The translations under genes and the position numbers were made by a program. A stretch of 64,000 bases of DNA from Calocera cornea HHB12733. Lineage: Eukaryota; Basidiomycota; Dacrymycetes; Dacrymycetales; Dacrymycetaceae. Under the pieces are notes generated by a model. The model worked only from the letters and a program-made list of their open reading frames with translations, was not told the origin of the DNA and made no database searches. The DNA is taken from NCBI GenBank assembly GCA_001632435.1, contig KV423958.1, forward strand, positions 62,001 through 126,000, read 5' to 3'. This document shows positions 21,701-33,534 of this stretch, one piece after another (within the stretch, counting starts at the first letter, position 1; the number at the start of each line of letters is the position of its first letter).

Positions 21701-22488
21701 AATCATCAGCTTCCACGCATATATACTGTGTGCAGCATGCTTACCACCAAAGCGCGCCGCAGAGCATCGTCGATGGAGCCTTCGGTTTCCCATTCTGCAC
21801 GTTTGCGGGGCAGAACTGGTTGAATGATATCGATCAGTTCGTCCGAGAGTAGATGGCGCTGGCCAGGTCCGAGTTTCGACACGTTCCCCGTCTCGGGTGC
21901 CGGTGGTGGGGATGGGGGACCAGGGATTATCTCAACTGAGGTAATGAGTCAGCCTGTTTCCTTCACCAGCCATGTGAAACTCGCACTCGTCGCGGTCCGA
22001 GTGGGATAATGCCTTGACTTCACGGGCTTGCTCGCGAAGACGTCCGTGAATGGCAAGCTTCTGTCTGGCCTAAATCTTGGAAACAGGTCGTAAACGCTCT
22101 TCTCTGGTTCTCCAGCCCGCTTTCGTCCTACAAGCTCCATTTGCTCGAGTGGCATAAGCGGCTTCATGTCGACTGATCTGACTGTGGCGTGCGGCGTGCC
22201 ATTCGTCGCTCCCTCCTCACGCAATTCCCTGTCGACCTCATCTTCCCAATCATCTCCAGTATCCCTTCCAATTCGTTCTTCGTCGGCAAGCCCCTTACCC
22301 AGGTCGAAGCCCATCCCATGCAGACCGAGCTGATTGGACAGACCGGACACGGGTACGTCCAGGTCGGAGAGTACCGACCCGAGGGAGAAGCCCGCGAGCG
22401 AGCTGAAGAAGCTCGCCTCATCTTTCTCCTAGGCTCTCTGTCAGTATTTCATCCAATGCAGATTCATAAATGAGCCCACCTCGGCCAT
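18775..22488 (-). CDS. TAF1: TFIID subunit TAF1
   Basis: Largest TFIID subunit, the scaffold for TBP and core-promoter recognition. The ATG (22486-22488) is followed after only nine coding bases (Met-Ala-Glu) by an intron; splicing to EKDEASFFSSLAGFSLGSVL restores a TAF1-like acidic N-terminus. The central DUF3591 region (about 19870-21660) shows DSDDWAKSIMWTPQ, NLSNDHLYE, VNYYRKRSEGDD and FLKFGSVEPGQMIPTLYNNL. Next comes the region SGMATNQVPANRVLRI..RNIEEE and the zinc knuckle CGNCGQIGHMKTNRKCP (about 19030-19080). It ends in the family-typical LKITIKKS. No bromodomains, as is usual in fungi. At least five short introns are required and total length is roughly 1,100 residues; I did not fix every splice site between 20800 and 22050. 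It is divergent from the myosin light chain gene. Confidence 0.9.
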
Positions 22489-22729
22489 GGTGTTTGCTGC
22501 AGGAAAGGCCTGCAGAGACGGACAACACGCTGACTCTCTGAGGGCTGGTGGTGGTAGCTTCGCAGGGGGCGGAAGTATATTCACGTGCTTCCATTACGCG
22601 CGAGTCGCGCCGCACGCACCGTTGGGACGCGCCCCGGTCGTCGTAAACTACATCTGCTGCTGTTGGTCATACAAGATCTGCTGTTCAGCACCTTTCTTGA
22701 AGGCCCTCCTCCAATCAATCCCTACCGCG
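22489..22729. promoter_or_regulatory. Short divergent promoter, TAF1 / myosin regulatory light chain
   Basis: Only 241 bp separate the two start codons, so the two 5' UTRs and promoters must be compact or overlapping. No TATA element seen, consistent with a housekeeping promoter. Confidence 0.55.
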
Positions 22730-23427
22730 ATGGCAGCGGCGCTGTCTCACGGGCGTCCGACGACTCTACAGCCTCCCAAGGGCAAGCAAACGCGGGAGAC
22801 CTCAGGCGTATTCTCGTTATTCTCACCCCCACAAATCCAACAGTTCAAGGAAGCATTCAGTCTCATTGACCAAGATGGCGACGGTGTGGTGGATGAGGCG
22901 GATCTGAAGGGCATATTGGGCTCATTAGGTGAATGAATTGATCATGTGCTCCTGGTACAGTACGTCTAACTTGAATAACAGGCATTCCCCCGACACCAGC
23001 GCTCATGTCGTCCCTCCTATCCGCTCGGCCCGGTGGCCCACCGTCGCAGGACGCTCCAGGTCAAACTCGGGGCGTGAACTTCACCATGTTTCTGACGATG
23101 ATGGGCGAGCGTTTGGTGGAGCTGGATCCAGAGGCAGAGTTGATAGAGGCGTTCGAGTCATTCGATGAGAATGATTCGGGCTGGGTGAAGGGAAGCGAGA
23201 TCCGGAAGTGGCTGGGGAGCGTTGGTGACAAAATGGACGAGCGCGAGGTGCGTACGATCTCCATTAGTGATGAAACGAGGTGTTGATGCAGTAAATTACA
23301 GATTGATCGCCTCTTGAAAGGGCCGTTTACAGATAGGCAAGGAAACTTCAACTACCGCGAATGGGTCAAGGTGCTGCGTGTAAACACCGAGCCTGAACAG
23401 AATGCGGCGTCAGCCGCCGCTTTTTGA
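22730..23427 (+). CDS. Myosin II regulatory light chain (EF-hand protein)
   Basis: Calmodulin-superfamily light chain that should bind the second IQ motif of the type II myosin heavy chain and act at the cytokinetic ring. Three exons (22730-22928, 22982-23247, 23302-23427) give 196 residues. EF-hand 1 is canonical: EAFSLIDQDGDGVVDEADL. The following VNFTMFLTMMGERL and the paired GNFNYREWVKVLR are signatures of regulatory rather than essential light chains. EF-hands 2-4 have lost several Ca2+ ligands (DENDSGWVKGSEI retains some), as is usual. A Ser/Thr-containing N-terminal extension (about residues 1-40) precedes EF1 and could hold regulatory phosphosites. The start was chosen because upstream in-frame Met codons lie in a Cys-rich, non-conserved 5' leader. 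Confidence 0.88.
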
Positions 23428-23490
23428 GTTGGTTTCTCATATATACTCACGTTGTATCCCTTTACATATCACTCTCATCGCTCTCGGGAA

Positions 23491-24315
23491 TCAGTATGTC
23501 TCCAACTCTGTGACCTTCCAGTCCTCGAAACTTCCATCCGGGAGGTAGCGACGGATGACAAGTGGAATTTTCTTCTCTGCCAGTTCTTTAATCGCAATTT
23601 GAAGCGGATCGGTCTCGCCCTCCGTGTTGACAAGTGCAGGAGCATTCATACTGAGACGGGTCAGTCTGCCACCCAGGGAGCTGAGAATCGAGTGGCGTAC
23701 CTGAGTTGCAGTGCCCGTGTTCCAAGTATTCGAGCACGCTCATACTTGGTCATGTACGGTGTCGTTATCCGCTCCTTGTTTGCCTCCTTATGTTCCTCGA
23801 TTCGCGTGCCAGCAGGCCGACCCACGTGAGTGGGCCGCTCTTCGTTGGGGTGGGCGCCACCACCGATCCCTTGAGACGAAACACCGTTCACCTGGCACAT
23901 CATGAGTGGTTGTCACATCGAGACCAACCAGTAAACGTACTTTGGGCTTTTCTTCTCCTTCTCCCAGATCCATCGCATCTCCGAAATGGCCATCTCCATT
24001 TATGTCTGTAGGGTTCAACGGGTCCGCGGTCGGATCCTCATCCATCGTCGTCTGCAGCAGGTCCGCATCTTCTTCCTATGATGGTATTAGCAAGATATGC
24101 TTAAACTTATAGTCCTCCTACATACGTAGAAGTCGTCGCCACCGAAACTGCGAGCAGCCGATCAGGCAGTGGACAGGTTGGCAAGCACAAATGGGCTTAC
24201 CCGCCATCCCCGCCATCGTCACCACCATATCCCCCACCACCGTATTCGTCGTCGCTCTAAACATCCAATACATCAGACCTTCGTCCTCCGGACAGGAAAA
24301 CTGTGGCAATACCAT
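23491..24315 (-). CDS. RPB6: RPB6 (ABC23), shared subunit of RNA polymerases I, II and III
   Basis: Small subunit common to all three nuclear RNA polymerases. The C-terminal core is unmistakable: [39 protein letters not shown] and [19 protein letters not shown]. The N-terminal half is acidic/Gly-rich, as in other RPB6 proteins. Spliced length is about 188 residues. The gene structure is striking: the ATG (24313-24315) is followed immediately by an intron (ATG|gtattg..gtttag|AGCGACGAC), a 22-nt microexon lies at 24126-24147, and further introns fall after EEKPK and LQL. Frame is kept through all junctions. The start was chosen because it yields Met-Ser-Asp-Asp, as in other RPB6 proteins. Confidence 0.92.
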
Positions 24316-24583
24316 TTTGAACTAATGGAAATAGGCAGATATGGATGCGGATCGACCGAGGCTTGAGCGCTCGTCAGGGCGTCGAGCGCGGCAGACAAAA
24401 CTCAGGCGGCGGCAAAATTCAGGGCCTCCAAACCACGTGCTCGCTTCCGAATTCCTCCCGCGGCGCTCGCTTTGAGCGGCTCGTCAAACCTGCCTCCTGC
24501 ACCATCACATCATATCGAGGTCTGTGGTCGCCAAACTGCTCCGATGCGTTGATTTTACTACGATTATGAGATTGAGACTGAAT

Positions 24584-25382
24584 TCAAACAGTCAGTGTGT
24601 CTATCCGCCGTGATACGGGCTGTATACCGCTGAGAATGTCGCGATCAGACGCGTCACCGCGACAAACAAGGTTTCGATAAACAATCTCAACATCCCAACT
24701 CCATATCATTCTGTCCGTGGGACGTCTGCGTCCTTCAAACAATCGCGATTTGGTGAGATCTGTCTTCCTAGATACTTTTTGATACACACTGGCCTCCGCC
24801 ATAATGATGTCCGAGGGTTACTGACTCACAGCATCCTATTATCTCGTCGCTCACGGACGAGAAGCGGGAAAGCGACAGCGATTTGCTATCGAAAGCCAAG
24901 ATGGCTTTATCGATATTGCTCCTGAGAGGTTTGATATCGTCTATGTCGCAATCATCTGAGATGTCATAATAGGCAATTGTGTGCCCCGGCGGAGAACCCC
25001 GCCTAGCGTAGCAACCGTCCCTACGACGAGTGCGAGCCAAAGATGCCTGAATATCCCCTTCCTTCGGATTGACTATCAAGGATTCCAAGTCCATGTAATG
25101 GGTTCGTCGGTGGGCCATAGACGCGTCAGAGCACGCGGCTAGAAGCGCCTTTAATTCACTAAGTGCCCGCTGGCCCTCAGGGACAAGTCGCCACAAACCT
25201 CCACAGAGATGGGACGGGCACTGCGAGCATCGTCGGATTTGCACAAACCCCCAGACCACACACATACCGGTGCTCGCCCGAGGCTGACTCAAGAGGTTCC
25301 GTGGAACTCCCTGCTCCTTAAAAGCAGCTGGTCTCACGGCCCGCCACCCTCGTCCCTCTCTCTCCCCCGTTTCCTCTTCCAC
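24584..25382 (-). CDS. Hypothetical protein, weakly supported
   Basis: A 204-codon open frame (24768-25382) that can be joined, by splicing the gtgagt after the IIGC codons to an acag acceptor, to a second open segment ending at 24584. The internal part (MDLESLIVNPKEGDIQASLA, AFDSKSLSLSRFSSVSDE) looks plausibly coding. The first 60 residues overlap the region upstream of the RRM gene and look like noise. No family recognised. It could be a small lineage-specific gene starting near the Met of MDLESL, or chance. Confidence 0.25.
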
Positions 25383-25398
25383 CTCTTCGTCTCATACA

Positions 25399-28300
25399 AT
25401 GGCTTCACAGACGCGTACCTGGGGATCTCGGTTCGAGGCCCTTACACAAGAGTCCACTCCTTCCTCGCCTGACCTTCATCCCTGCACGACGCCCTCCCCC
25501 GTCGTCTCGCCCCCGGGACTGGGTCCTTTGAGTACGTCGGCACGCGACAGGACGACGACCGCACCCGAACACGTCAAGATGGGTGCGCACACCAACAGCA
25601 TGGGCGATACCGATGTCCATAATCACATGCGTTCCACCTCCTATAATATCGGTGGACAGTACAACAATCATGCGCAACATGGCCCGTCGTCTGGTCATCG
25701 CGTGCGCCACGAAGCCTCCATCTTCGTTGCTGGGTACGTCGCCGATACACCTGCATATATGCACCTCTAATCTCATCTCGTAGCTTGCCTGGATCCATCG
25801 ATGACGCGACCATGAAGCGAGACCTCGAGGATATGTTGTTGGCGATAAACAACGCGTCGGAGTCATCCTCCCAGCCCGTCGACACCGTTGAGAATTCCGG
25901 TAAAGCGGCACAGCTCTTCAAGCCCATCGCGGTGTTGGATGTCCACCTAGTGAGGGAGGCGAGAGGTGGTATATGCGCCTTCATCCAAGTCGGGGTAAGT
26001 GTGTGCTGTGCCCGTGGTCTGGGCAGTGCTTACAGGCGCATATAGTCATCGGACGAGGCGTCTCGAGTCTTAGACTACGCGTTTCTTCACCCGTTCGCGT
26101 ACCACGATACCGTCCTCCGTTTGGAGAGGGCGAGAGCGTATCGGAGCCTAACCATAAGCATGACGGTGGAGCTGCTGGAGAAGTGTATCATCAACATCGG
26201 ACGTCTCCACAACGGTCTGCGGTTCGTACTCACCATTCATGCGTCACGGTCACCACTTAAACCGCTATTGCACTAGAGTTGCCGAGATTGTCTCCAAGGA
26301 TGCTCTAGGTGAAGCTTCAGCCTCGGTCATCCCTTTTCCTCCGGATGAGGTACTGTCCCAGAAGATTTCGGTTCGCATGGGTGATACCGACGTCCGTATT
26401 ATGTCTTGTTAATTCAGAGCCAATGACTAATTATGCCATGAAGTGTATGCACAAAGTCGCAACCTTCTTCGGACCAACCGAGTCATGTCAGGAGCTATCC
26501 TCTGACCGCTTCCGCGGTTCAAACGTGGTTGCAAAAACTTGGGTCATCAAGTGGGAATACAGGAACGATTGTAAAGCAGCCTTCCATGTACGTCACCACA
26601 AGATACCGTTTGAGATGACACATGTGAATGTTCCTCTTGCAGACGCTTGCGCCTCTTGTGGGCATGAATGTGGTTTGGACGCATTTAGCTGGCATCCATA
26701 ACTTCCATGCCGCGAGACAGCAGGCACTTGCGGAAAGGGGCCCACAGGTACTGCACCCTTCTGCGATTGGGCTCTTGGACACTGCGAAGCTTGTGAAGAA
26801 CCCGACTGCTCTGGAGCTGAACGACGCCAATTTTCCTTCGTTGTCGCCACAGAAGTCGTATGCTACTCCTCCCAAGAGCCTTCCTGGGACACCCATCACC
26901 TTACATGAGACTGAGAGTGAGCCAACCGGAGTCATGACGGCTACTCCAGCTGCAGCAGCGATCTCACCCACAGCAGTACCCCTGTTCTCGCCAACCACGA
27001 ATCCCAGAGTTCAGCTGCCTCGTGTCAACAAGGTCGAGAAGGCCGAAGTTCAGCCGGCGACGCTCATGACGCAGTCCAGTCCAGCTTCCGTGATCAACCC
27101 GGGCACTGCTGTGGTGTCAGCACTGTCCCATCCTGAGCAAGACCATTCCGAGAAGGTCGATGGTAACGTATATGAAGGTGCCCTCCAGCTGGATACCGCC
27201 GTAACGGCCGAGAAGAAGAGTGAGCCTGTTGTGGCAGGCGATCACGAGCAGTCCTGGCAAGCCTTTGCTCCAGCGACAGAGCCAGCTATCAATGGTAAGC
27301 AGCTGGAAGCTATCGCATCTAAAATAGTACTCAACGAATGGTCAGTGACCCAAAGGCTGGCTCGACCCACTGGAGTGGTAGATCCGTGTTCAATCTTCGT
27401 TGGAAACTTGCGGCAGGATATGGATTGGAGCGAACGCCGCCTGAATCTCATCTTTGGAAGGTACGGCAACATCGAGTCGATCAAGTACTGCGTAGCGAAT
27501 TGTGAGCCTTGCCGTTCACCGAACCTTGGATGGTGTGTTGACTTCCGCCAGATAACGGTAGACCTGGGTTTGCGTTCATCAGATATTCCGACCCGCCATC
27601 TGTGGAACTGGCCATCAGAGCGGAGGTGAGTACGCCAATGTCTTTCGTGGATTGCCTCTCAGTCGCTTCGGCACAGGATGGCCAGTATATGCATGGCCAC
27701 CTTCTGCATGTCAGTCCGAGGCGCATGAATTTCGATCACAAGAATGGCCCACCGCGTCGATCCACAGTCCGCAAAGAATATCGAAATGTTCCGACTGCGG
27801 ACTCTGTTCCCGGTGATCAGCTGAAATTCGATCACCTACATTCAACCGCCGAGACGACCGTACCTGAGCTGGTACCAGCATCCTCCTCTGTGGAATCTGT
27901 CACGCTCCCTCCGGTTACGCCTACCGTTCTTCAGCCTCCTGCTACCATCAAAGATAGAAATGCATCTCAGGCGCAGCGAAAGACGTCGAGGCCCGGCTCT
28001 AGAAAAGGACAGTATTCCACTCCGTCGATGCGGGGGCTTGCATCAATGGAGTCGACCGTTTCCAACCTCAGTCTGTCTGCCGAAACTTCAAGCGATGTGA
28101 CCGATGTAGCACCATCTGAAACACCTGCGTTGATATTCAATTCCTTGTCCAACCCTCCGCCCGCAGAGGAAGGAACTCACCTCGAAGGGGCTGCAGCATC
28201 GGAAGCGCCGCTTCGGCAACCTCAAGAGCAGGTCCCGAGTTGGCCAGGAGTACCGTACGGTGCGCCGCCCATGCCCTATCCCGGTTACGTCTATCAGGGG

Positions 28301-29083
28301 TATTGGCTGCCCCACCCTGGTGCGATAACGCCCTTCACTCCGCGTCGCAGCAATCAGCCGCCAGCGTACTCGGCAGACACTCCCCCCAGGCAACCCGTGG
28401 CACCACACGGGCAGCAGCCTCACTCGTATATGCCGTGGATACAGGTCGGCTTCATTTCTCCAATTAATGAGATCCAGAGCTCAGGCGCACAGCAGCCTGT
28501 GCATCACATGTTCCCTGCGACTCCCCCCGGCGGGCATGAGCAATATCTACGACCGCGACAAGGTAGAAGCAACGTACCTGGGTCGACGACGCACCCGGTA
28601 GATCTTCCTGCTAGCTTCGTACAATCCCAAGCTGGCCTAATTCCGGTGTGGGGCGAGCACGTAATCAACCAGTACTTCGCAGAGAATCCGCAAGTGTTTG
28701 ATCCTCGTCGCGGCGTCTTCGGAGGGCAAGTTGCCCAGGGTCCGCTAGGCATCGCGATGCCGCAGACACCGCAGTCCGCAACGCCCAACAGGGGGATGTT
28801 CGATCCGAACGGCATGGCACAACCCAAGCGCTTCGCCCAGCACGAGAGGACCGATACAAATCAGAGCTTCACGTCGACCTCCTCGTTCAACAGCGGCACG
28901 CACGCTCCGAGCGACGGATCTCCACCTCGCATGCCGGGAGGGCCGCCACCCGCCTACGGCATGCACCCTGTGTACGCCTACGGGTATTCATACCCTCCTC
29001 CTCCTGTGCCATACGTGTCACAGCGTCCTAGCATGCCTGGCGATGCGCAGGCATATCTGCAGTTCCACGAGGGTGGTCGTTAA
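25399..29083 (+). CDS. RRM-domain RNA-binding protein with long disordered C-terminus
   Basis: Cytoplasmic or nuclear RNA-binding protein; target unknown. A Ser/Thr/Pro/His-rich N-terminus leads to a first RRM-like fold split by an intron (EASIFVAG | LPGSIDDATMKRDLEDM, then GGICAFIQVG). A second, divergent RRM-like segment lies around 26400-26700 (KVATFFGPTESCQEL, KTWVIKWEYRNDCKAAF). A clearer RRM follows with RNP2 CSIFVGNLRQDMDW, then IFGRYGNIESIKYC and RNP1 PGFAFIRYSD, closed by GHLLHVSPRRM. The last ~450 residues are Pro/Tyr/Gly/Gln-rich (PMPYPGYVYQGYWLPHPG, GYSYPPPPVPYV), typical of mRNP-assembly tails. About seven introns of about 50-60 nt. The basic layout recalls fungal multi-RRM regulators of mRNA fate, but I do not assign an orthologue. 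Confidence 0.8.
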
Positions 29084-29863
29084 GCGAAATCGTATCGAAC
29101 ACGACCGAACCGACCACGATCGATTCGAAAATCTTTCCTTTCTCATCAGTATTTCGTCCCATAATCCGTTTCTATACTTCACGCACCACGAAAAGGTTAA
29201 GCATAAACAACTCAGTTCCTCGATTTCGTCCTCTCCTCCCACCATCCCGAATCCGGATCGTGCCTCCACCGCCAGCCTCTCTGTTCCAATTATCGTTTTC
29301 TCTCTCGGCTCCTCCCTCCCCCCAACTAATCCCGTGGATTGAGACAGCAACATCGAACCGCGTTCCTTCACTGTGCTGGCGCCTCCTGGCACGGTCGCTT
29401 GTGTCCGTCTGGCCCGGTTCCCTCGTCCCATTCACCCTCCGATTCGCAAGCTCTTTTCCTCTCGGTTTCCAAGCTGATCCCCATTCTCATTACCTCTATT
29501 TCAATCCAAAACGTGTGGCGTGCGGCAGTAGTCCCCTGTACCAGTCCCACCGGACCGTGTTGTAGTCCGTGTTATAAGGAGGCGTCAATAAAACTGTATG
29601 GTGTAGGCGTGGCGGCACAGGTTGGGGAAAGCGGGGGTGCACGAAGCCAACAGAGTCAAATTGAGGTATGGGCGACCACAAGCTCGTATGGCAGGTCCAG
29701 TCACAATACAGTTAGCGTCGACAAGCTTCAAGTGAGCTTGAGCTATCAAACAATGTCGCATCAACGGCCACAGCCTGCGTGCAGCTGTCCGCGCCACCGG
29801 ACTTGCGGAGAAACAAGGTGACCGGCTTGATCGGGCACGTTTGCCGGCCACATATAGCGCGTC
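29084..29863. other. Intergenic: 3' UTR of the RRM gene and upstream region of the next gene
   Basis: 780 bp. The first part (29084-29330) is rich in T and C with short AT-rich runs, fitting a long 3' UTR. No RNA gene, repeat or supported ORF was seen. Confidence 0.5.
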
Positions 29864-31314
29864 ATGGCACGTGCGGGCCCTGGATGTACTGGCTACTGGC
29901 TGCGTTACACCTCCTCTGTCCTGGGCCGCATACAACAGCGTCTGATCTCTGGGGCAGCGTGGCTGCTGCTTGACCATTACCACGAGGCCTGGAAGGAAGG
30001 ACCACCCTCAACAACCTGGAGCAACACAGCGACGGGGATGCTCAACCGCCTCGTCCAGTTCGCGCTCACATCGTACCTCTCCCTCACCGGCCAGCTGCCC
30101 ATGGCCGCGCCTGGGTCATGCGCCTCCTCGGACGGGCGCACACTGCGGGCAATGACATTTAACATGTGCGTTATATGCTCCTTCTATGTATATGAGTGTG
30201 AAGGTTGAGCCAAGGCAGACGGTTCGACGGCAACGCCGCGCCTCCCATCCCCTCCAACCCCGTGGAGTACAACGCCACAGTGCTAAAGACACAAGACACA
30301 TGGGGCGAGAAACGCTGGGCCGAGCGACGCTACCGCGTCGCAGACACGATCACATACCACGATCCGGACGTGTTTGGCCTGCAGGAGGTGCTCAAGGGGC
30401 AGATGGCGGATATGCGCACGCTTGTAGGAGGGGTCTATGAGAGTGCCGGCGTGGGGAGGGACGATGGGATGGAGAGGGGGGAGTATGTGCCGGTTTTTTG
30501 GAGGAGGTGAGTACTTGCGTGCGTGACTGGGGTGGGAGCAAAGCTGATGCGCTGAAGGGACCGGTTCAAGCTCTTGGAGGTCAACTACTTCTGGCTGTCG
30601 ACCACTCCCGATGAGCCAGGCAGTGTAGGCTGGGACGCTGTACGCCTCCCCCTCCCCTCCCCTCCCCAATCGTTAACATTCTGCCCAGTCCCAAACGCGC
30701 ATGTGCACCCTCGTCTCCCTCCTGGACCTCACCCACCCCTCCGCCGCGACCTCGAACCCGGAAGCGAGCGCCGTCTTCCACGTCGCCAACACGCACTACG
30801 ACGACCGCGGGGTGGTCGCGCGTGCGCAGAGCAGTCTGCTGATTCGAAAGAAACTGCCAGAGGTAGTCAGTGCTGTGGAAGGGCGGAATGCTGTGAGGGG
30901 GGAGGGGTTGGTGCTGCTGCTTGGGGACTTTAGTGCGTTTATCCCTTCCTCCACGTGTGCGAGAGTTTCTGATGTCGGCATGTAGACAGCCCAGAAGAGG
31001 AAGAAGGATACAAGAACATGGTTGCCCCGCACCCGTCCTCACCCCTCCAATTCGCCGACACCCTGTATTCCCTCTCTCGCGCCCCGGGCCAAGGCAGGCT
31101 CTGGGAGCCCTACGGCCTCACGTACACCTACACGGGCTTTGCGCAGTTCGAGAGCAGGCAGCGGATCGACTTTATCTTCCTTGGGTTGAGGCCGGGCGGC
31201 GGGTGGAGAGTCAGCAGGCATGCGGTGGTGGATAATGAGTGGAGGGGCGAGAGGGGCGGGTGGAAGGGGCTCAGCAGCGACCATAGGGCCGTTGTGGCGG
31301 AGTTTTGTACTTGA
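29864..31314 (+). CDS. Endonuclease/exonuclease/phosphatase (EEP) family protein
   Basis: Mg2+-dependent phosphodiesterase or phosphatase fold related to DNase I, exonuclease III and inositol-phosphatase domains; substrate unknown. All EEP landmarks are present in order across about five exons: the first-strand Asn in MTFNIRFDGN (junction near 30164-30220), the catalytic Glu in DVFGLQEVLKG, VANTHYDDRG, GDFNSPEEEGY (restored by splicing near 30930-30990), RIDFIF and the terminal SDHRAVVAEF. Only secretory signals could extend it upstream; the hydrophobic stretch LVQFALTSYLSLTGQL before MTFNI hints at an N-terminal targeting segment, so the start is uncertain (29864 is the longest; 30150 is the minimal core start). 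It converges on the dioxygenase gene. Confidence 0.8.
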
Positions 31315-31499
31315 AACGAATATCAATGACTTGTTTACAATGGCTTGTTTGATTGCTCTATCTGACTAGGTTCTGTTGTACATCTACAAGCACAACAGTG
31401 ACGGAGAACGCCCTTGATATGGGGCTGATATGCATACGCGGTATATATGGACTACTATACCCTAAAGAGACGCGTCAAAGATACGTGCCATATATGCGC

Positions 31500-32627
31500 C
31501 TAATACGTGACGTTCATCCGCATAGCGATATACTCTCCGGCAGTGATCGGCTCGTATTTCTTCGGCACCGTATCGCTCCAGCACCCCGGCAGGCAGTCAA
31601 TCACCGTGTCCCGGTTCGCGCTGCAGAAGTAGGGAATCGAGTAGCGCGGGGGTGTCATGCGCAGCTTGGCACCTTCGACATCGGTGCTGTCGGTCTCCTT
31701 GGGCGGTGGAGCGCGTACGCGGTGCAGAGTGGACTTGAGCACGTCGTTTGACCAGCGCATCAGGAAGTCACCGATCTGCGCAGATGGGTCAGTGGGCGTG
31801 AATATGCGACATGGTAGGCGCATACGTTGACGATTAGCGCGCCTTTTATCGGCGGAGCAGGCCGGAACACGCCCGGCTGGTGCGGGTCCTCGACCTCCAG
31901 CCCTCCGCATGCGTCTTGTGCCAGCATTGTTATTGTGCCAAAATCCGAATGGGCACCGATACGCTCTTTCTCTCCGGCTAGCAGTGCGCTCTCCTCCACC
32001 GGCGGGTAATGCAGCAGCCGGAGTTGGTTCGTCGAGTCCGTGTGGTACGCGTCAAAAAACGTCTCGTCTATGCCCATTCCGAGAGCAATCGCGTGCATGA
32101 CCTCCATCTGCGTTTTACGCGCAGTGGTAAAGTACTCGACGCAGAACTCGCGGAAGCCCGGGATGGCAGCCGCGTCGGGCCAGAGGTTGGGGAACTTGGG
32201 ATCGGTCTCCGAGCCGGCTTCGAACGACTCCTTCACATCGGGCGCTTTGCGCAACTCGGCGAGCTTCTCCTTGTCAAAAACCATCTGGGAAACTTTCTCC
32301 TTGCCGAGTCCGGAGTATCCGCGATGGTACTCGCCACCAGGCGGGTGAGGGCACTTCATTTTCTCCTCAAGGGGCATATCGAAGAACTTCTTCGCCTGCG
32401 ACACTATCAGCAGGTTCATTTAATGCGAGACGGCATCTCCGTACCCAACCGAATGCATCGTCCATCAGTTCCACCGGTATGCCATGGTTGATCAAGTAGA
32501 CGAAGCCGACGGTGCGGAACGCTTCGAACACCTGCTCCGCAATCTGCTTCCTCTGTTGAGGCGAGCTGGCGTTGCGGAACAAGCCAAAGTCGATGATAGG
32601 CACAGGTGAGTCTTGGACAGAAGGCAT
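31500..32627 (-). CDS. Fe(II)/2-oxoglutarate dioxygenase, thymine-7-hydroxylase-like
   Basis: Isopenicillin-N-synthase-type 2OG oxygenase. Three exons (32627-32445, 32395-31826, 31775-31500) give 342 residues. An N-terminal DIOX_N module (VPIIDFGLF, FVYLINHGIP) is followed by GYSGLGKEKVSQ, PDVKESFEAG and HAIALGMGID. The catalytic core has the HxD iron site in GAHSDFGTITMLAQD, the distal His in STLHRVRAPP and the 2OG-binding RxS in PPRYSIPYF. GREKVSQ-like and KESxE motifs, together with RWSNDxxKSTxHRV, are what I know from fungal thymine 7-hydroxylase, which oxidises the thymine methyl group stepwise to iso-orotate. Substrate is therefore inferred. It is divergent from a nucleobase-type permease, which fits. 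A paralogue lies at 53.6 kb. Confidence 0.85.
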
Positions 32628-33534
32628 GCTGGACGATCAGTTGTGTGATCAAGTCAACTGGTGGTTTGAAGCAACCTCGGTGTCGTTGTAATTGAAAGTA
32701 GTGGGTCGACCAGGGTTCGCTATTCCTAGGCTGATAAGCTGTGTATCTGCAACTTTCGGTTCCGGACCCGGATAGTGAAGTGAAGACGGTCAAGACAGAG
32801 AAAGTGCTGAGTTGTCAGTTCGCAGGTTCTGTCTTGGCAAGCGATATCAGTAGTGTCGGCAGAGTATCAGTGTGTGGTATCAATCCGCCGACCGCCGTTT
32901 CGCATGGTGCATGCACCCTTAACTAACTACTGATCGGAACGGGCGTTAATGAATTGATCGGGACAGCTAATCAGCTCCCGGATCAAAAGAAGCGCCCGCC
33001 TAAAAGTTGTTTGGCGCGGACAGCATGCTTCCTTCTTATTACGCAACCACCTCCTATGGAATACAAAGAATTCCTATAACGCGCTTGGCTTTGCACCGGC
33101 TTTCTGCACTCCGTTAGTACCAGGAATCGGAGCGAGTTTCGGACCTTTCTGACTGAGTACACAACGCGTAATGACGACGTCTATCCTCTGAACTCTATGT
33201 GATCAAACGGCTGTTCGTGATCGGCTTGGTCCATCCCGTGCTTCTCGGACCAGCAAACACTCGTGTGAATTTGATGATACTATACATGAGCGAGATACTG
33301 AGCTTATGTGGGGCACTATCAGCCTAGACAGGTATCTTCCAATCAAATCTGGGCGCTTGCATCTTATTCACTCTGATGGTGGAGTGGCCGAGCCAAATCA
33401 TGGGGTTCACCTTCTCTCGATAAGCGGCCCCTAGGCGAGCCTGGCTTCGCCGGTCTATTCTGGTTGATCATAAAGACCCAGAATTATGGGAGCTACGCTT
33501 CGGTACAGTTTGCTTCTCCTCCACCATCTTCACC
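32628..33534. promoter_or_regulatory. Divergent intergenic region, dioxygenase / NCS1 permease
   Basis: 907 bp between two head-to-head start codons. It is long and AT-richer than the average for this window, as expected where two regulated genes share upstream DNA. Pyrimidine-rich and AT-rich patches alternate, and I could not identify a defined operator or TATA box. No RNA gene found. Confidence 0.5.
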
